This document shows, piece by piece, positions 53,245 through 62,559 of a stretch of DNA of 64,000 bases; the first letter of the stretch is position 1, and every line of letters starts with the position of its first letter. Under the pieces are notes generated by a model. The model was not told where the DNA came from, made no database searches, and worked only from the letters and a program-made list of their open reading frames with translations. A program made the translations under genes and the position numbers. The stretch is from Massilia sp. HP4 (GTDB lineage Bacteria > Pseudomonadota > Gammaproteobacteria > Burkholderiales > Burkholderiaceae_D), in contig NZ_STGG01000074.1 of NCBI RefSeq assembly GCF_005222695.1, forward strand, positions 1-64,000, given 5' to 3'.

Positions 53245-55659
53245 ATGACAACTCCGAAATTGACCGAGCAAACAACGCTGCCGCTTTTGCCGCTGCGCGA
53301 TGTGGTTGTGTTCCCGCATATGGTTATACCTCTGTTCGTTGGCCGTCCAAAATCCATCAAGGCGCTCGAAGCGGCGATGGAGCAGGGCAAGAGCATCATG
53401 CTGGCTGCCCAGAAGGCCGCCGCCAAGGACGAACCTTCTGCCGCAGACATCTATGAGATCGGCTGCGTGGCCAATATTCTGCAAATGCTGAAACTGCCGG
53501 ACGGTACCGTGAAGGTGCTGGTCGAAGGTTCGCAGCGTGCGCGCATCGATACGATTACCGATGGCGCTACCCACTTCGTGGCCGACCTGACGCCGCTCAA
53601 TTCGGAAATCGGCGACGATTCCGAAGTCGAAGCGATGCGCCGTGCGATCGTCCAGCAGTTCGACCAGTACGTCAAACTCAATAAGAAGATTCCACCCGAG
53701 ATCCTGGCTTCGCTGGCCGGCATCGACGACGCCGGCCGCCTGGCAGATACCGTCGCCGCCCACCTGCCGCTCAAGCTCGAGCAAAAGCAGGTGATCCTCG
53801 AGATCTTCAACGTCGCCAAGCGCCTCGAGCACCTGCTCGGCCAGCTGGAAGGCGAACTCGACATCCTGCAGGTCGAGAAGCGCATCCGCGGCCGCGTGAA
53901 GCGCCAGATGGAGAAATCGCAGCGCGAGTACTACCTCAACGAGCAAGTCAAGGCGATCCAGAAGGAACTCGGCGAAGGCGAAGAGGGCGCCGACATCGAA
54001 GAGCTCGAAAAGAAAGTCATTGCGGCCAAGATGCCGAAAGAGGCCATGGATAAAGCCCAGGCCGAGATCCGCAAGCTCAAGCTGATGTCGCCGATGTCGG
54101 CCGAGGCGACCGTGGTGCGCAACTACATCGACACCCTGGTGTCGCTGCCATGGAAGAAGAAGTCGAAGGTCACCATCGACCTGCAGAACGCCGAAGCCGT
54201 GCTCGAGCAGGATCACTACGGCCTCGACAAGATCAAGGAACGCATCCTGGAATACCTCGCGGTGCAGCAGCGCGTCGACAAGCTGAAAGCCCCGATCCTG
54301 TGCTTCGTCGGTCCTCCTGGCGTGGGTAAGACCTCGCTCGGCCAGTCGATCGCACGCGCCACGAACCGCAAGTTCGTGCGCATGGCGCTCGGTGGCGTGC
54401 GTGACGAAGCCGAGATCCGCGGCCACCGCCGTACCTATATCGGCTCGATGCCGGGCAAGGTGCTGCAGTCGCTGGCCAAGGTCGGCGTGCGCAATCCGCT
54501 GTTCCTGCTCGACGAAATCGACAAGATGGGCGCCGACTTCCGGGGCGATCCGTCGTCGGCCCTGCTCGAGGTGCTCGATCCCGAGCAGAACCACACCTTC
54601 TCGGACCACTACCTGGAGGTCGACTTCGACCTGTCGGACGTGATGTTCGTGGCGACCTCGAACTCCTTCAACATCCCGCCGGCGCTGCTGGACCGGATGG
54701 AAGTCATCCGCCTGTCGGGTTATACCGAAGACGAAAAGACCAGCATCGCGCAGCGCTACCTGCTGCCGAAGCAGCTGAAGAACAACGGCCTGCGCGAAGA
54801 AGAGATCAAGGTCGAAGAGTCGGCGGTGCGCGACATCATCCGCTACTACACCCGCGAAGCCGGCGTGCGTTCGCTTGAGCGCGAAGTGTCGAAGATCTGC
54901 CGCAAGGTGGTCAAGATGCTGCTGCTCAAAAAGGGCGCGAGTGCGACCGAGAAGCGCGTCATCGTCAATGCCAAGAACCTGGATAAATTCCTGGGCGTGC
55001 GGCGCTACGATTTCGGCGTGGCCGAGAAGGACAACCAGATCGGCCAGGTGGTCGGCCTCGCCTGGACCGAAGTCGGCGGCGACCTGCTGACGATCGAGGC
55101 CGTGAATGTGCCTGGCAAGGGCGGCATCATCCGCACCGGTACCCTGGGCGATGTGATGAAGGAATCGATCGAGGCTGCCCGCACCGTGGTGCGTAGCCGT
55201 GCGCAGCGCTTCGGCATCAAGAGCGAAGTGTTCGAGAAGACCGACATCCACATCCACGTGCCAGAAGGCGCGACGCCGAAGGACGGTCCGTCCGCCGGCA
55301 TCGGCATGACGACGGCGCTGGTCTCGGCCTTCACCGGCATCCCGGTGCGCGCCGACGTGGCGATGACGGGCGAGATCACGCTGCGTGGCGAAGTGCTGCC
55401 GATCGGCGGCCTGAAAGAGAAGCTGTTGGCGGCGCATCGCGGCGGCATCAAGACGGTCCTGATCCCCGAGCAGAACGTGAAGGACCTGGCCGAGATCCCG
55501 GACAACGTCAAGAACAAGCTCGAGATCGTGCCGGTGCGCTGGATCGAGAAGGTGCTTGAAGTCGCGCTGGAACGCCAGCCTGAGGCGCTGTCCGATGTGC
55601 CTGCGGTGGCCGTGGCGCCAACCCCGAGCGAGGGGCAGAGCGAAGTGGTCAAGCACTAG
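53245..55659 (+). CDS. lon: ATP-dependent protease Lon (LonA)
   Basis: An 804-residue AAA+ protease that degrades misfolded and regulatory proteins. The N-terminal LAN domain begins [20 protein letters not shown]. Walker A is GPPGVGKT (356-363). The C-terminal peptidase has the Ser-Lys dyad Ser683 (GPSAGI) and Lys726 (in LKEKLLAAH), the E. coli spacing of 43. I chose ATG 53245, with AAGG upstream; the 19-residue extension is not family-like. It follows clpX and precedes hupB, a conserved proteostasis order. Confidence 0.98.
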   Translation: MTTPKLTEQTTLPLLPLRDVVVFPHMVIPLFVGRPKSIKALEAAMEQGKSIMLAAQKAAAKDEPSAADIYEIGCVANILQMLKLPDGTVKVLVEGSQRARIDTITDGATHFVADLTPLNSEIGDDSEVEAMRRAIVQQFDQYVKLNKKIPPEILASLAGIDDAGRLADTVAAHLPLKLEQKQVILEIFNVAKRLEHLLGQLEGELDILQVEKRIRGRVKRQMEKSQREYYLNEQVKAIQKELGEGEEGADIEELEKKVIAAKMPKEAMDKAQAEIRKLKLMSPMSAEATVVRNYIDTLVSLPWKKKSKVTIDLQNAEAVLEQDHYGLDKIKERILEYLAVQQRVDKLKAPILCFVGPPGVGKTSLGQSIARATNRKFVRMALGGVRDEAEIRGHRRTYIGSMPGKVLQSLAKVGVRNPLFLLDEIDKMGADFRGDPSSALLEVLDPEQNHTFSDHYLEVDFDLSDVMFVATSNSFNIPPALLDRMEVIRLSGYTEDEKTSIAQRYLLPKQLKNNGLREEEIKVEESAVRDIIRYYTREAGVRSLEREVSKICRKVVKMLLLKKGASATEKRVIVNAKNLDKFLGVRRYDFGVAEKDNQIGQVVGLAWTEVGGDLLTIEAVNVPGKGGIIRTGTLGDVMKESIEAARTVVRSRAQRFGIKSEVFEKTDIHIHVPEGATPKDGPSAGIGMTTALVSAFTGIPVRADVAMTGEITLRGEVLPIGGLKEKLLAAHRGGIKTVLIPEQNVKDLAEIPDNVKNKLEIVPVRWIEKVLEVALERQPEALSDVPAVAVAPTPSEGQSEVVKH

Positions 55660-55693
55660 ACGTTCGCATTGAGTCGCACCCGTAGTCCATGAA

Positions 55694-55722
55694 GCAGGCG
55701 CCCGAGCGGCGCCTGTTTTTTT
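55694..55722 (+). terminator. Intrinsic terminator after lon
   Basis: CAGGCGCC-CGAGC-GGCGCCTG is a perfect 8-bp stem with a 5-nt loop followed by seven T. Confidence 0.93.
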
Positions 55723-55788
55723 GTCCGTGTTGCCTGTATTGACGGGCGTTGTTGAATATCGACCGAGGTGTTCCTCGACCATGCTCGC

Positions 55789-55817
55789 TTGACATCCCTA
55801 TGTTGCCCTTGTTTAAT
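55789..55817 (+). promoter_or_regulatory. Sigma-70 promoter of hupB
   Basis: A consensus -35 box TTGACA (55789-55794), 17-nt spacer and -10 box TTTAAT (55812-55817) lie 63 nt upstream of the hupB start, beyond the lon terminator. This is the clearest promoter in the window. Confidence 0.75.
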
Positions 55818-55879
55818 ATACGCTTGCACTTTTGCAGCAATGGCGCGCTGTGCGTCACGAACGGAAAACGAGGAAACGA

Positions 55880-56152
55880 GTGAACAAGACAGAACTGATC
55901 GAAGAAATCGCGAAGTCCGCGGACATTACGAAGGCCTCGGCGACGCGTGCACTCGATGCCATGATCGACGCGGTGACCGAGAGCCTCAAGAAGAACGACA
56001 GCGTGACGCTGGTGGGCTTCGGCACCTTCACCGTGGGCGAGCGTGCAGCACGTACCGGCCGCGATCCACGCACCAAGGAGCCAATCAAAATCAAGGCTGC
56101 GAAGGTTCCGAAATTTAAGGCTGGTAAAGCGCTGAAAGATGCAGTAAACTAA
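55880..56152 (+). CDS. hupB: Nucleoid-associated protein HU (beta type)
   Basis: A 90-residue DNA-bending protein, the standard HU length. The N-terminus (M/V)[17 protein letters not shown], the [24 protein letters not shown] arm (in two blocks) and C-terminal [12 protein letters not shown] are diagnostic. The start is GTG at 55880 with AGGA 5 nt upstream. The frame is open to a TTG at 55832, which is not HU-like. It is transcribed from its own promoter after the lon terminator. Confidence 0.97.
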   Translation: MNKTELIEEIAKSADITKASATRALDAMIDAVTESLKKNDSVTLVGFGTFTVGERAARTGRDPRTKEPIKIKAAKVPKFKAGKALKDAVN

Positions 56153-56232
56153 TGCCTTCTCTGAGACGACAAACAGAGAAAGCAGCAGGAAAGGTAGTTG
56201 AATCCTGATGCTTGTTGTACGGTTTATTTGTT

Positions 56233-56309
56233 GGAGCGGTAGTTCAGTTGGTTAGAATACCGGCCTGTCACGCCGGGGGTCGCGGGTTCGAGCCCCGTCC
56301 GCTCCGCCA
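56233..56309 (+). tRNA. tRNA-Asp (anticodon GUC), copy 1
   Basis: A 77-nt tRNA with encoded CCA. Acceptor stem GGAGCGG/CCGCTCC with discriminator G, D-loop AGTTGGTTAGAA, anticodon loop CTGTCAC (GTC) and T-arm GGGTTCGAGCCCC. It is 80 bp after hupB. Confidence 0.97.
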
Positions 56310-56335
56310 CCAAATAAACGCGATGACGAAAGTCT

Positions 56336-56412
56336 GGAGCGGTAGTTCAGTTGGTTAGAATACCGGCCTGTCACGCCGGGGGTCGCGGGTTCGAGCCCCG
56401 TCCGCTCCGCCA
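56336..56412 (+). tRNA. tRNA-Asp (anticodon GUC), copy 2
   Basis: Identical over all 77 nt to copy 1, 26 bp downstream. The spacer is unrelated, so either the duplication is old with sequence conversion or the copied unit was the tRNA alone. The 12-nt string GCTCCGCCAGAA at its 3' end recurs at 56446-56457. Confidence 0.97.
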
Positions 56413-56458
56413 GAATTCGAGTAGTATGGAGTGCCCTTTTCGGGTAGCTCCGCCAGAA

Positions 56459-56487
56459 GGGGCGAACGCAAGTTCGCCTTTTTTTTT
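56459..56487 (+). terminator. Intrinsic terminator after the tRNA-Asp pair
   Basis: GGCGAAC-GCAA-GTTCGCC is a perfect 7-bp stem with a GCAA tetraloop, followed by nine T. Confidence 0.93.
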
Positions 56488-56529
56488 AACTTGTGCTGTT
56501 AATGCATTCTCAACCTTGAATGGCTGACC

Positions 56530-58449
56530 ATGTTTGAATTTATTCGGACCCACAAGCGCTGGATGTACGGGATCCTGCTGCTCTTGATCGTTCCCTCGTT
56601 CGTGTTCGTGGGGATGGAGAGTTACCAGGGCAATGACGGCGGCGCCGGTGTCGCTACCGTCGACGGCCAGAAGATCACCCAGCAGGAATGGGAAGACGCG
56701 CAGCGCCGCCAGATCGACCAGGCGCGCCAGATGATGGGCGCGCAGTTCGACCAGAAGCTGTTCGAAACCTCGGAAGCCAAGCAGGCGGTCCTGAACAACC
56801 TGGTGGCTGAACGCGCCATCAACGCCGAGATCAGCCGCGCCCACATGACCGTGAGCGACGCGACCCTGCAGAAGACCATCATGGACATCCAGCAGTTCCG
56901 CCTGCCGGACGGTGGCTTCGACATGGAAGGCTACAAGGCCGCGCTGGCGGCACAGGGCATGACGCCCGAGATGTTCGACCAGCGCCTGCGCCGCGATCTC
57001 GCCGTGCAGCAGCTCTCCGGCGCGATCCAGGCGACCGCCTTCGCCCCGCGCACCGTGGCGGGCCGCCTGTCGGACATCAACGACCAGGAACGCGAAGTGC
57101 AAGAGATCGTGTTCCCGATCGCGACCTATTTGCCGCAGGTGAAAGTCACCGACGAGATGGTCAAGGCTTATTACGACAAGAACGCCCAGCTGTTCCAGAT
57201 CCCCGAGCAGGTGAAGGCCGAGTACGTCGTGTTCGATGCGTCGACCGTCGAGAGCCTAGTGCAGGTGACCGATGCCGAAGTCACCGACTACTACAACAAG
57301 AACCTCAAGAACTACACCACGCCCGAGCAGCGCAGCGCGAGCCACATCCTGATCACGATGTCGCGCGACGCCGACGCCGCAACCCAGGCAGCGGCCAAGA
57401 AGAAGGCTGAATCGGTACTGGCCGAGGTGCGCGCCAACCCGGACAACTTCGCCGCGATCGCCAGGGCCAACTCGCAAGACCCGGGCTCGGCCCAGTCGGG
57501 CGGCGACCTGGGCGTGGTCGAAAAGGGCCTGTTCGTCAAATCGGTCGAGGATTCGATCTACGCGCTGAAAGAAGGCGAGACGAGCGGCCTGGTGCAGTCG
57601 GAATTCGGCTGGCACGTCATCAAGGTCACCGGCATCAAGCCGTCGTCGCAGCGCTCGCTGGACGATGCGAAGGGCGATATCGCCGCCGACCTCAAGAAGC
57701 AGAAGATGGCGGCCAAGTATACCGAACTGGCTGGCGTGTTCAGCGAGACCGCGTATGACCAGTCCGAGAGCCTGAAGCCGGTTGCCGACAAGCTCAAGCT
57801 GCAGATCCAGACCGCCGACAACCTGACTCGCACGCCGAACCCGGCGCTGGGCGAATCGCCGATCAACAATGCCAAGTTCCTGGCCGCGCTGTTCAGCACC
57901 GATGCGGTCAAGAACAAGCGCAATACCGAAGCGGTCGAAGTGGCGCCGAGCGTGCTGGTGTCGGGCCGCGTGGTCGAGTTCCGTCCGGCCTCCAAGCGTC
58001 CGCTGGCTGAAGTCGATGCGCAGATCCGCCAGCGCGTGACCTTGGAAGAAGCAGGCCGTCTGGCGCGCGCCGCCGGCGAAGCGAAGCTGAATGCCGCCAA
58101 GGCATCGGGCGACGCCACCGGTTTCGGTCCGGCTGTCAGCGTGTCTCGCACCAAAGAGCCGGCCATCAACCAGACCGCCGCGATCGCGGTGCTCAAGGCC
58201 GATGTGACCAAGTTGCCGGCCTATGTCGGTGTCGAGGTGCCGGGCCAGGGCTATGGCGTTTACCGCATCGCCAGGGTCTCGCAGCCGGCCCAGCCTGACG
58301 CAGCGCGCCGCAAGCAGGAATCCGACCAGATCGGCCGGCTCGTCGGCCAGCAGCAGATGGTCGATTACGTCGAGGCGCTCAAGGCCAAGGCGAAGGTGAA
58401 GATCAACGTCCAGCCGACTGGACTCGGCGCGAACACCGACGGCGAGTAA
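56530..58449 (+). CDS. ppiD: Periplasmic folding chaperone and peptidyl-prolyl isomerase
   Basis: A 639-residue inner-membrane-anchored protein. A single N-terminal helix (about 13-31, YGILLLLIVPSFVFVGM) anchors a large periplasmic part. A SurA_N-like chaperone domain comes first. A parvulin domain lies at about 265-365 (RSASHILITM ... GGDLGVVEKGLF ... FGWHVIKVTG). A C-terminal chaperone region follows. It helps outer-membrane and secreted proteins fold as they leave SecYEG. Its place after hupB matches E. coli. A bidirectional terminator follows. Confidence 0.96.
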   Translation: MFEFIRTHKRWMYGILLLLIVPSFVFVGMESYQGNDGGAGVATVDGQKITQQEWEDAQRRQIDQARQMMGAQFDQKLFETSEAKQAVLNNLVAERAINAEISRAHMTVSDATLQKTIMDIQQFRLPDGGFDMEGYKAALAAQGMTPEMFDQRLRRDLAVQQLSGAIQATAFAPRTVAGRLSDINDQEREVQEIVFPIATYLPQVKVTDEMVKAYYDKNAQLFQIPEQVKAEYVVFDASTVESLVQVTDAEVTDYYNKNLKNYTTPEQRSASHILITMSRDADAATQAAAKKKAESVLAEVRANPDNFAAIARANSQDPGSAQSGGDLGVVEKGLFVKSVEDSIYALKEGETSGLVQSEFGWHVIKVTGIKPSSQRSLDDAKGDIAADLKKQKMAAKYTELAGVFSETAYDQSESLKPVADKLKLQIQTADNLTRTPNPALGESPINNAKFLAALFSTDAVKNKRNTEAVEVAPSVLVSGRVVEFRPASKRPLAEVDAQIRQRVTLEEAGRLARAAGEAKLNAAKASGDATGFGPAVSVSRTKEPAINQTAAIAVLKADVTKLPAYVGVEVPGQGYGVYRIARVSQPAQPDAARRKQESDQIGRLVGQQQMVDYVEALKAKAKVKINVQPTGLGANTDGE

Positions 58450-58464
58450 TCAGGTCGTTGGATG

Positions 58465-58500
58465 AAAAAAAGCCCGGCTGCGTGAGTAGCCGGGCTTTTT
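58465..58500. terminator. Bidirectional terminator between ppiD and mnmH
   Basis: AGCCCGGCT and AGCCGGGCT form a 9-bp stem around an 8-nt loop. An A-run on the left and a T-run on the right make it effective for both convergent genes. Confidence 0.9.
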
Positions 58501-58515
58501 GTATGCAAGGCGCCG

Positions 58516-59571
58516 TTACGGCGTATTCAATGTGCGTGCAGCGGCCAGGAAGTCCTCGGGCGCGATGTCATGGAGCTCCAGCACATCCGCCTGCGGATAG
58601 CGCACGAAGTTGCGATCGATCGAGCGCAGGTAAGCCGGGTCGTAGTGCTGCACCAGCAGCTGGTCGACCAGTTCCGCCATCGCGCCGCCATTGGCCATCG
58701 CGTGCCACGATTCGATCTGCGCGCGGCCATGCAGCTGCACCAGGTGATCCAGCTGGCCATTGAGCGCCGACGGATCGGCGCAGAAGTGCTGGTAGTCTTC
58801 CATCAGGAGCCGCACGCGGTTCGGGCGCGACAAGTTGACGGCGATGCAGGGCGCGGCGCGCATGCGTTCCATGACGAGGCCCGGCACGCGCAGGTTGCCG
58901 ACCTTCTTGCTCTCGGATTCGACGAACACGGGCCGACCCGGATCGAAGCGGTGCAGCTTGTCCCACACCAGGCTCTCGAACATCTTCTGGCTTGGTTGCG
59001 GCTCGTTCGGCAGGTGGCCCAGCACCGAGCCGCGATGGGCCGCGAGCTTTTCGAGGTCCAGCACTTGCGCGCCGATGCCATCCAGCGTTTCCAGCAGCCG
59101 GCTCTTGCCGCTGCCGGTGGTGCCGCAGATGACGCGGAAATCGAGCGGCGGCGGACTCTCGAGCGCCGCGCTGACGTGGGCGCGGTAGGTCTTGTAGCCG
59201 CCTTCGAGCTGCACCACCGGCCAGCCGATGCGCGCCAGGATGTGCGCCATCGCGCCGCTGCGGTTGCCGCCGCGCCAGCAATACACCAGCGGACGCCATT
59301 CGCGCGGCTTGTCGGCCCACAGGGTGTCGATATGGCGCGCGATATTGTGCGCGATGATCGGCGCGCCGACCTTCTTGGCCTCGAAGGCGCCGGTCTGCTT
59401 GTACAGCGTGCCGACGCGGATGCGTTCCTCGTCATCGAGGACCGGGCAGTTGATCGCGCCGGGGATGTGGTCGAGGGCGTACTCGGCCTGGCTGCGCACA
59501 TCGATGATGACATCGAATGCATCGAGTTGCGGCAGCAGGGCGTCGAACCCCAGGACTTCTGGATACTTCAT
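58516..59571 (-). CDS. mnmH: tRNA 2-selenouridine/geranyl-2-thiouridine synthase
   Basis: A 351-residue enzyme (YbbB/SelU) that converts 2-thiouridine at the tRNA wobble position to 2-selenouridine through a geranylated intermediate. The N-terminal rhodanese domain has catalytic Cys98 in VYCWRGGNRSG. The C-terminal P-loop is GTTGSGKS at 150-157. It lies 18 bp downstream of tesA, so the two form one transcript. The selenophosphate synthetase selD is not in the window. Confidence 0.95.
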   Translation of the reverse strand: MKYPEVLGFDALLPQLDAFDVIIDVRSQAEYALDHIPGAINCPVLDDEERIRVGTLYKQTGAFEAKKVGAPIIAHNIARHIDTLWADKPREWRPLVYCWRGGNRSGAMAHILARIGWPVVQLEGGYKTYRAHVSAALESPPPLDFRVICGTTGSGKSRLLETLDGIGAQVLDLEKLAAHRGSVLGHLPNEPQPSQKMFESLVWDKLHRFDPGRPVFVESESKKVGNLRVPGLVMERMRAAPCIAVNLSRPNRVRLLMEDYQHFCADPSALNGQLDHLVQLHGRAQIESWHAMANGGAMAELVDQLLVQHYDPAYLRSIDRNFVRYPQADVLELHDIAPEDFLAAARTLNTP

Positions 59572-59589
59572 GGTGGCTTGCTTGCTTTC

Positions 59590-60219
59590 TTACTTGCTTT
59601 TGACGAGGGCCGCGAACTGCGGCCAGATGTTGTCGAGGATGATCGGATGCGCCTGGGCCGTGGGGTGCAGGCGATCCTGCTGGAACAGGGCGGGCTTGTC
59701 GGCCACGCCGTCGAGCATGAACGGCACCAGCGGCGACCTGGTGGACTTGGCCACGGTCTCGAACATGGTGAAGAAGCGTTCGGTGTATGCACGCCCGTAG
59801 TTCGGCGGCATGCGCATGCCGACCAGCAGCACGCGCGCCTTGTTCTCTTGCGCCATGGCGATCATGGCGCGCAGATTGGCTTCGGCGGACGGCACCGGCA
59901 GGCCGCGCAGGCCGTCGTTGGCCCCCAGTTCGATCACCACGATATCGGGACGGTGCTGCTTGATCAGGGCCGGCAGGCGCGCGCGGCCGCCGCTGGTGGT
60001 CTCGCCGCTGATGCTGGCATTGACCACCTTGGCAGCGATTTTTTCAGTCTTGAGTTTCTGTTCCAGCAGGGCCACCCAGCCCGCGCCGCGCGCGATGCCG
60101 TACTCGGCCGACAGGCTGTCGCCCACCACGAGCACGTTTTTTGGTGCAGAATAGGCGCTCGCCGTCGCGGCCAAGGTAAGAAATGCGACGACAGTCAAAT
60201 TTTTAAGAAAAGCTAGCAT
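59590..60219 (-). CDS. tesA: Multifunctional acyl-CoA thioesterase/lysophospholipase/arylesterase
   Basis: A 209-residue periplasmic SGNH (GDSL) hydrolase. A signal peptide (LAFLKNLTVVAFLTLAATAS) precedes block I with nucleophile Ser35 in VVGDSLSAEYG. Block III is GANDGL and block V is DRLHP with the catalytic Asp/His. Its ATG shares bases with the plus-strand ATP-binding protein start (CATG), so the promoters must lie inside the opposite gene. Divergence from a YbbA-like ATPase is as in E. coli. Confidence 0.95.
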   Translation of the reverse strand: MLAFLKNLTVVAFLTLAATASAYSAPKNVLVVGDSLSAEYGIARGAGWVALLEQKLKTEKIAAKVVNASISGETTSGGRARLPALIKQHRPDIVVIELGANDGLRGLPVPSAEANLRAMIAMAQENKARVLLVGMRMPPNYGRAYTERFFTMFETVAKSTRSPLVPFMLDGVADKPALFQQDRLHPTAQAHPIILDNIWPQFAALVKSK

Positions 60220-60946
60220 GCGTGATCATCCCGAGGCATTCAAAAACAGCGTCAGCGACGCTGGCGTTCATGCAGGCCGTCCGCCCGCGATCCAGGTAAG
60301 CGGCTTGTCGAAGAAGGTGGCCGACGCCAGCGGCGAGCTCACCATCCTGCAAAACATCGATTTTACCGTGCAAGCGGCCGAGACGCTCGCGCTGGTGGGT
60401 GCATCCGGCTCCGGCAAGTCGACCTTGCTTGGCCTGCTGGCCGGCCTCGATACGCCATCGTCCGGCACCGTGCTGCTCGATGGCACCGACATCTTCGCCC
60501 TCGATGAAGACGGCCGTGCGGCTTTCCGCAAGGCCAAGCTTGGCTTCGTGTTCCAGTCGTTCCAGCTGCTCGCGCATCTGACCGCGCTCGAGAACGTGAT
60601 GCTGCCGCTCGAACTGCGCGGCGATGCCGGCGCGCGCGAGAAGGCGACCGAGATGCTGGGCCGGGTCGGGCTGTCGAGCCGCCTGAAGCACTACCCCAAG
60701 TTCCTCTCTGGCGGCGAGCAGCAGCGCGTCGCACTGGCGCGCGCTTTCGTCACCCAACCGCCGCTGCTATTCGCCGACGAACCAACCGGCAGCCTGGACG
60801 CCGCCACCGGCGAATCCGTGATCCAGCTGATGTTCGAACTGAATCGCGAACGCGGCTCGACCCTGGTGCTGGTGACCCACGATCCGGGCATCGCAGCGCG
60901 CTGCGGCCGCACCATCACGATCGCGGCCGGCCGCCTGGCCAAATAA
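60218..60946 (+). CDS. ABC transporter ATP-binding protein, YbbA/LolD-like
   Basis: A 242-residue ATPase of the MacB/LolD class. Walker A is GASGSGKST (61-69), Q-loop FQSFQLL, signature LSGGEQQRVALARA, Walker B LLFADEPTGSLD. The partner permease (ybbP in E. coli) is absent; the next gene is minus-strand, only 4 bp past the stop. The ATG at 60218 may not be the true start, since about 20 residues precede the conserved domain start (IQVSGLSKKV). Function is uncertain without a permease. Confidence 0.9.
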   Translation: MRDHPEAFKNSVSDAGVHAGRPPAIQVSGLSKKVADASGELTILQNIDFTVQAAETLALVGASGSGKSTLLGLLAGLDTPSSGTVLLDGTDIFALDEDGRAAFRKAKLGFVFQSFQLLAHLTALENVMLPLELRGDAGAREKATEMLGRVGLSSRLKHYPKFLSGGEQQRVALARAFVTQPPLLFADEPTGSLDAATGESVIQLMFELNRERGSTLVLVTHDPGIAARCGRTITIAAGRLAK

Positions 60947-60950
60947 ACCG

Positions 60951-62450
60951 TCAACGACCGGCGGCATCCTTTACCAGCCGGTTCAACACCTTGCGCACGG
61001 CCGCCGGCAATTCGCCGGCAGTCAGTCCGATCGGGCCGACGCCTTCGTCGACCAGGGCGTCGGCCGCAGCGCCATGGATCCAGGTGGCCGCGGCTGCCGC
61101 CTCCCAGGCCGGCCATCCCTGCGCCAGCAAGGCGCCGCAGATCCCTGCCAGCACGTCGCCGCTGCCCGGCGTGGCCAGACCCGCATTGCCGGTCGGGTTG
61201 ACCAGCACTTCACCGTCGGGGCGCGCGATCACCGTGCCGGAACCCTTCAGGATCACCGTCGCATTGGTGCGCAGCGCCATTTCACGCGCGGCCTCGAGGC
61301 GGTCCGATTGCACGACCGCCGCCGTCATGCCAAGCAGGCGCGCGCCCTCGAGCGGGTGCGGCGTCAATACTGCCGGCGCCGCGCGCTGCGCGAGGCGCGA
61401 TTGCAGGTCGGGGCTGGCGCCGATCAGGTTCAGGGCGTCGGCGTCGATCACCAGCGGGCTGTCGCCATCGAGCGCCTTGGCCAGCAGGCGGATCGCATTG
61501 GCCGAGTCGCCCATGCCGGGGCCGATCACCAGGGTACGCCCAAAGAAATCGAAGTCGTCGGCCGCGCGGAACATGATCTCGGGCTGGCTGCTGTCGTAGC
61601 CGGGCGGCGTGTTCAAGGCAGCGACGTAGACCCGGCCCGCGCCCGCGTACAGCGCGCCGCGCGCGGCCAGCACCGGCGCCCCGGCCATGCCGTGGGCGCC
61701 GCCGACGATGGCGACGTCGCCGAAGCTGCCCTTGTGCGTGTTGTGGCGGCGCGCCGTGAAGCGGCCGGCGAACAGTGGCAGGCCGCTCAATTGTGCCGAG
61801 GCGCGCGGCAGCGTGCCGATGCCGGCGCCGAGCGTGTCGACCCGCACCAGGCCGGCATGGTCGCGTCCATCGGCGGTGTGCAGGCCGGCCTTGTCTGCCA
61901 GGTACGTGATGGTGTGGGTCGCGCGCACCGCGATGCCGTCCGGGCCGATCACGGTGCCGGTGTCGGCATCCAGGCCGGACGGCACGTCGAGCGCCAGGAT
62001 CGGGCAGCGTATCGCGTCCAGGCCTGTTACCACTTCGCGATAGTCGCCGTCGATGGGCCGTTCGAGGCCGATGCCGAACAGGCCATCGATCACCAGGCCC
62101 CATTCGGCGTCCGGTGGCAGCATGTCGATCCAGCCGACCGAGCCGGACCTGGCGCGCTCATAGGCGGCTGCCGTCTCGGTCGATGCATCGCGCCGGCCGG
62201 GCAGGTGCAGGACGGTGGCGTCGACGCCGCTGTCTGCCAGGTTGGCCGCGGCTTCGAGTGCATCGCCGCCATTGTTGCCGGGGCCGGCCAGTACCAACAC
62301 CGGCCGGTCGCGCCGGTCGCCCAGCAGTTCGAGGGCGTAGTCGGCGGCGGCCTTGCCGGCGCGCTGCATCAATGTGCCCGGCGCCAGGTCGGCATAGGCC
62401 GCTTGTTCGATCGCGCGCAGCTGCGCGACGGTATAGAGATGTCGTTCCAT
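60951..62450 (-). CDS. Bifunctional NAD(P)H-hydrate epimerase/dehydratase
   Basis: A 499-residue metabolite-repair enzyme (YjeF/Nnr). The N-terminal epimerase domain (about 1-215) has LVLAGPGNNGGDALEAA and interconverts R- and S-NADHX. The C-terminal ADP-dependent dehydratase domain (about 225-495) has GSFGDVAIVGGAHGMAGA, KGSGTVIARPDG and the catalytic TPGSGDVLAGICGALL. It restores NAD(P)H from hydrated forms. The start at 62450 begins MERHLYTVAQLRAIEQ, the usual N-terminus; the open frame to 62858 overlaps the next gene and is a shadow. Confidence 0.95.
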   Translation of the reverse strand: MERHLYTVAQLRAIEQAAYADLAPGTLMQRAGKAAADYALELLGDRRDRPVLVLAGPGNNGGDALEAAANLADSGVDATVLHLPGRRDASTETAAAYERARSGSVGWIDMLPPDAEWGLVIDGLFGIGLERPIDGDYREVVTGLDAIRCPILALDVPSGLDADTGTVIGPDGIAVRATHTITYLADKAGLHTADGRDHAGLVRVDTLGAGIGTLPRASAQLSGLPLFAGRFTARRHNTHKGSFGDVAIVGGAHGMAGAPVLAARGALYAGAGRVYVAALNTPPGYDSSQPEIMFRAADDFDFFGRTLVIGPGMGDSANAIRLLAKALDGDSPLVIDADALNLIGASPDLQSRLAQRAAPAVLTPHPLEGARLLGMTAAVVQSDRLEAAREMALRTNATVILKGSGTVIARPDGEVLVNPTGNAGLATPGSGDVLAGICGALLAQGWPAWEAAAAATWIHGAAADALVDEGVGPIGLTAGELPAAVRKVLNRLVKDAAGR

Positions 62451-62559
62451 GCTCGTTGATGTCGTTGGGAGATTGGGACCATTGTCGTGCATTTCCGCCA
62501 ACGTTGTCGCGCCGTCCGATCTACAATAGGCGCTTGACCCGATACAGCAGGAGCAAGGA

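Noticed and set aside
53056-55782. 908-codon antisense open frame opposite lon
   Set aside because: Lon is intact with all motifs. The antisense product shows the same composition as other shadows.
56446-56457. A third tRNA-Asp
   Set aside because: Only 12 nt of the 3' end is present, with no acceptor partner or anticodon arm.
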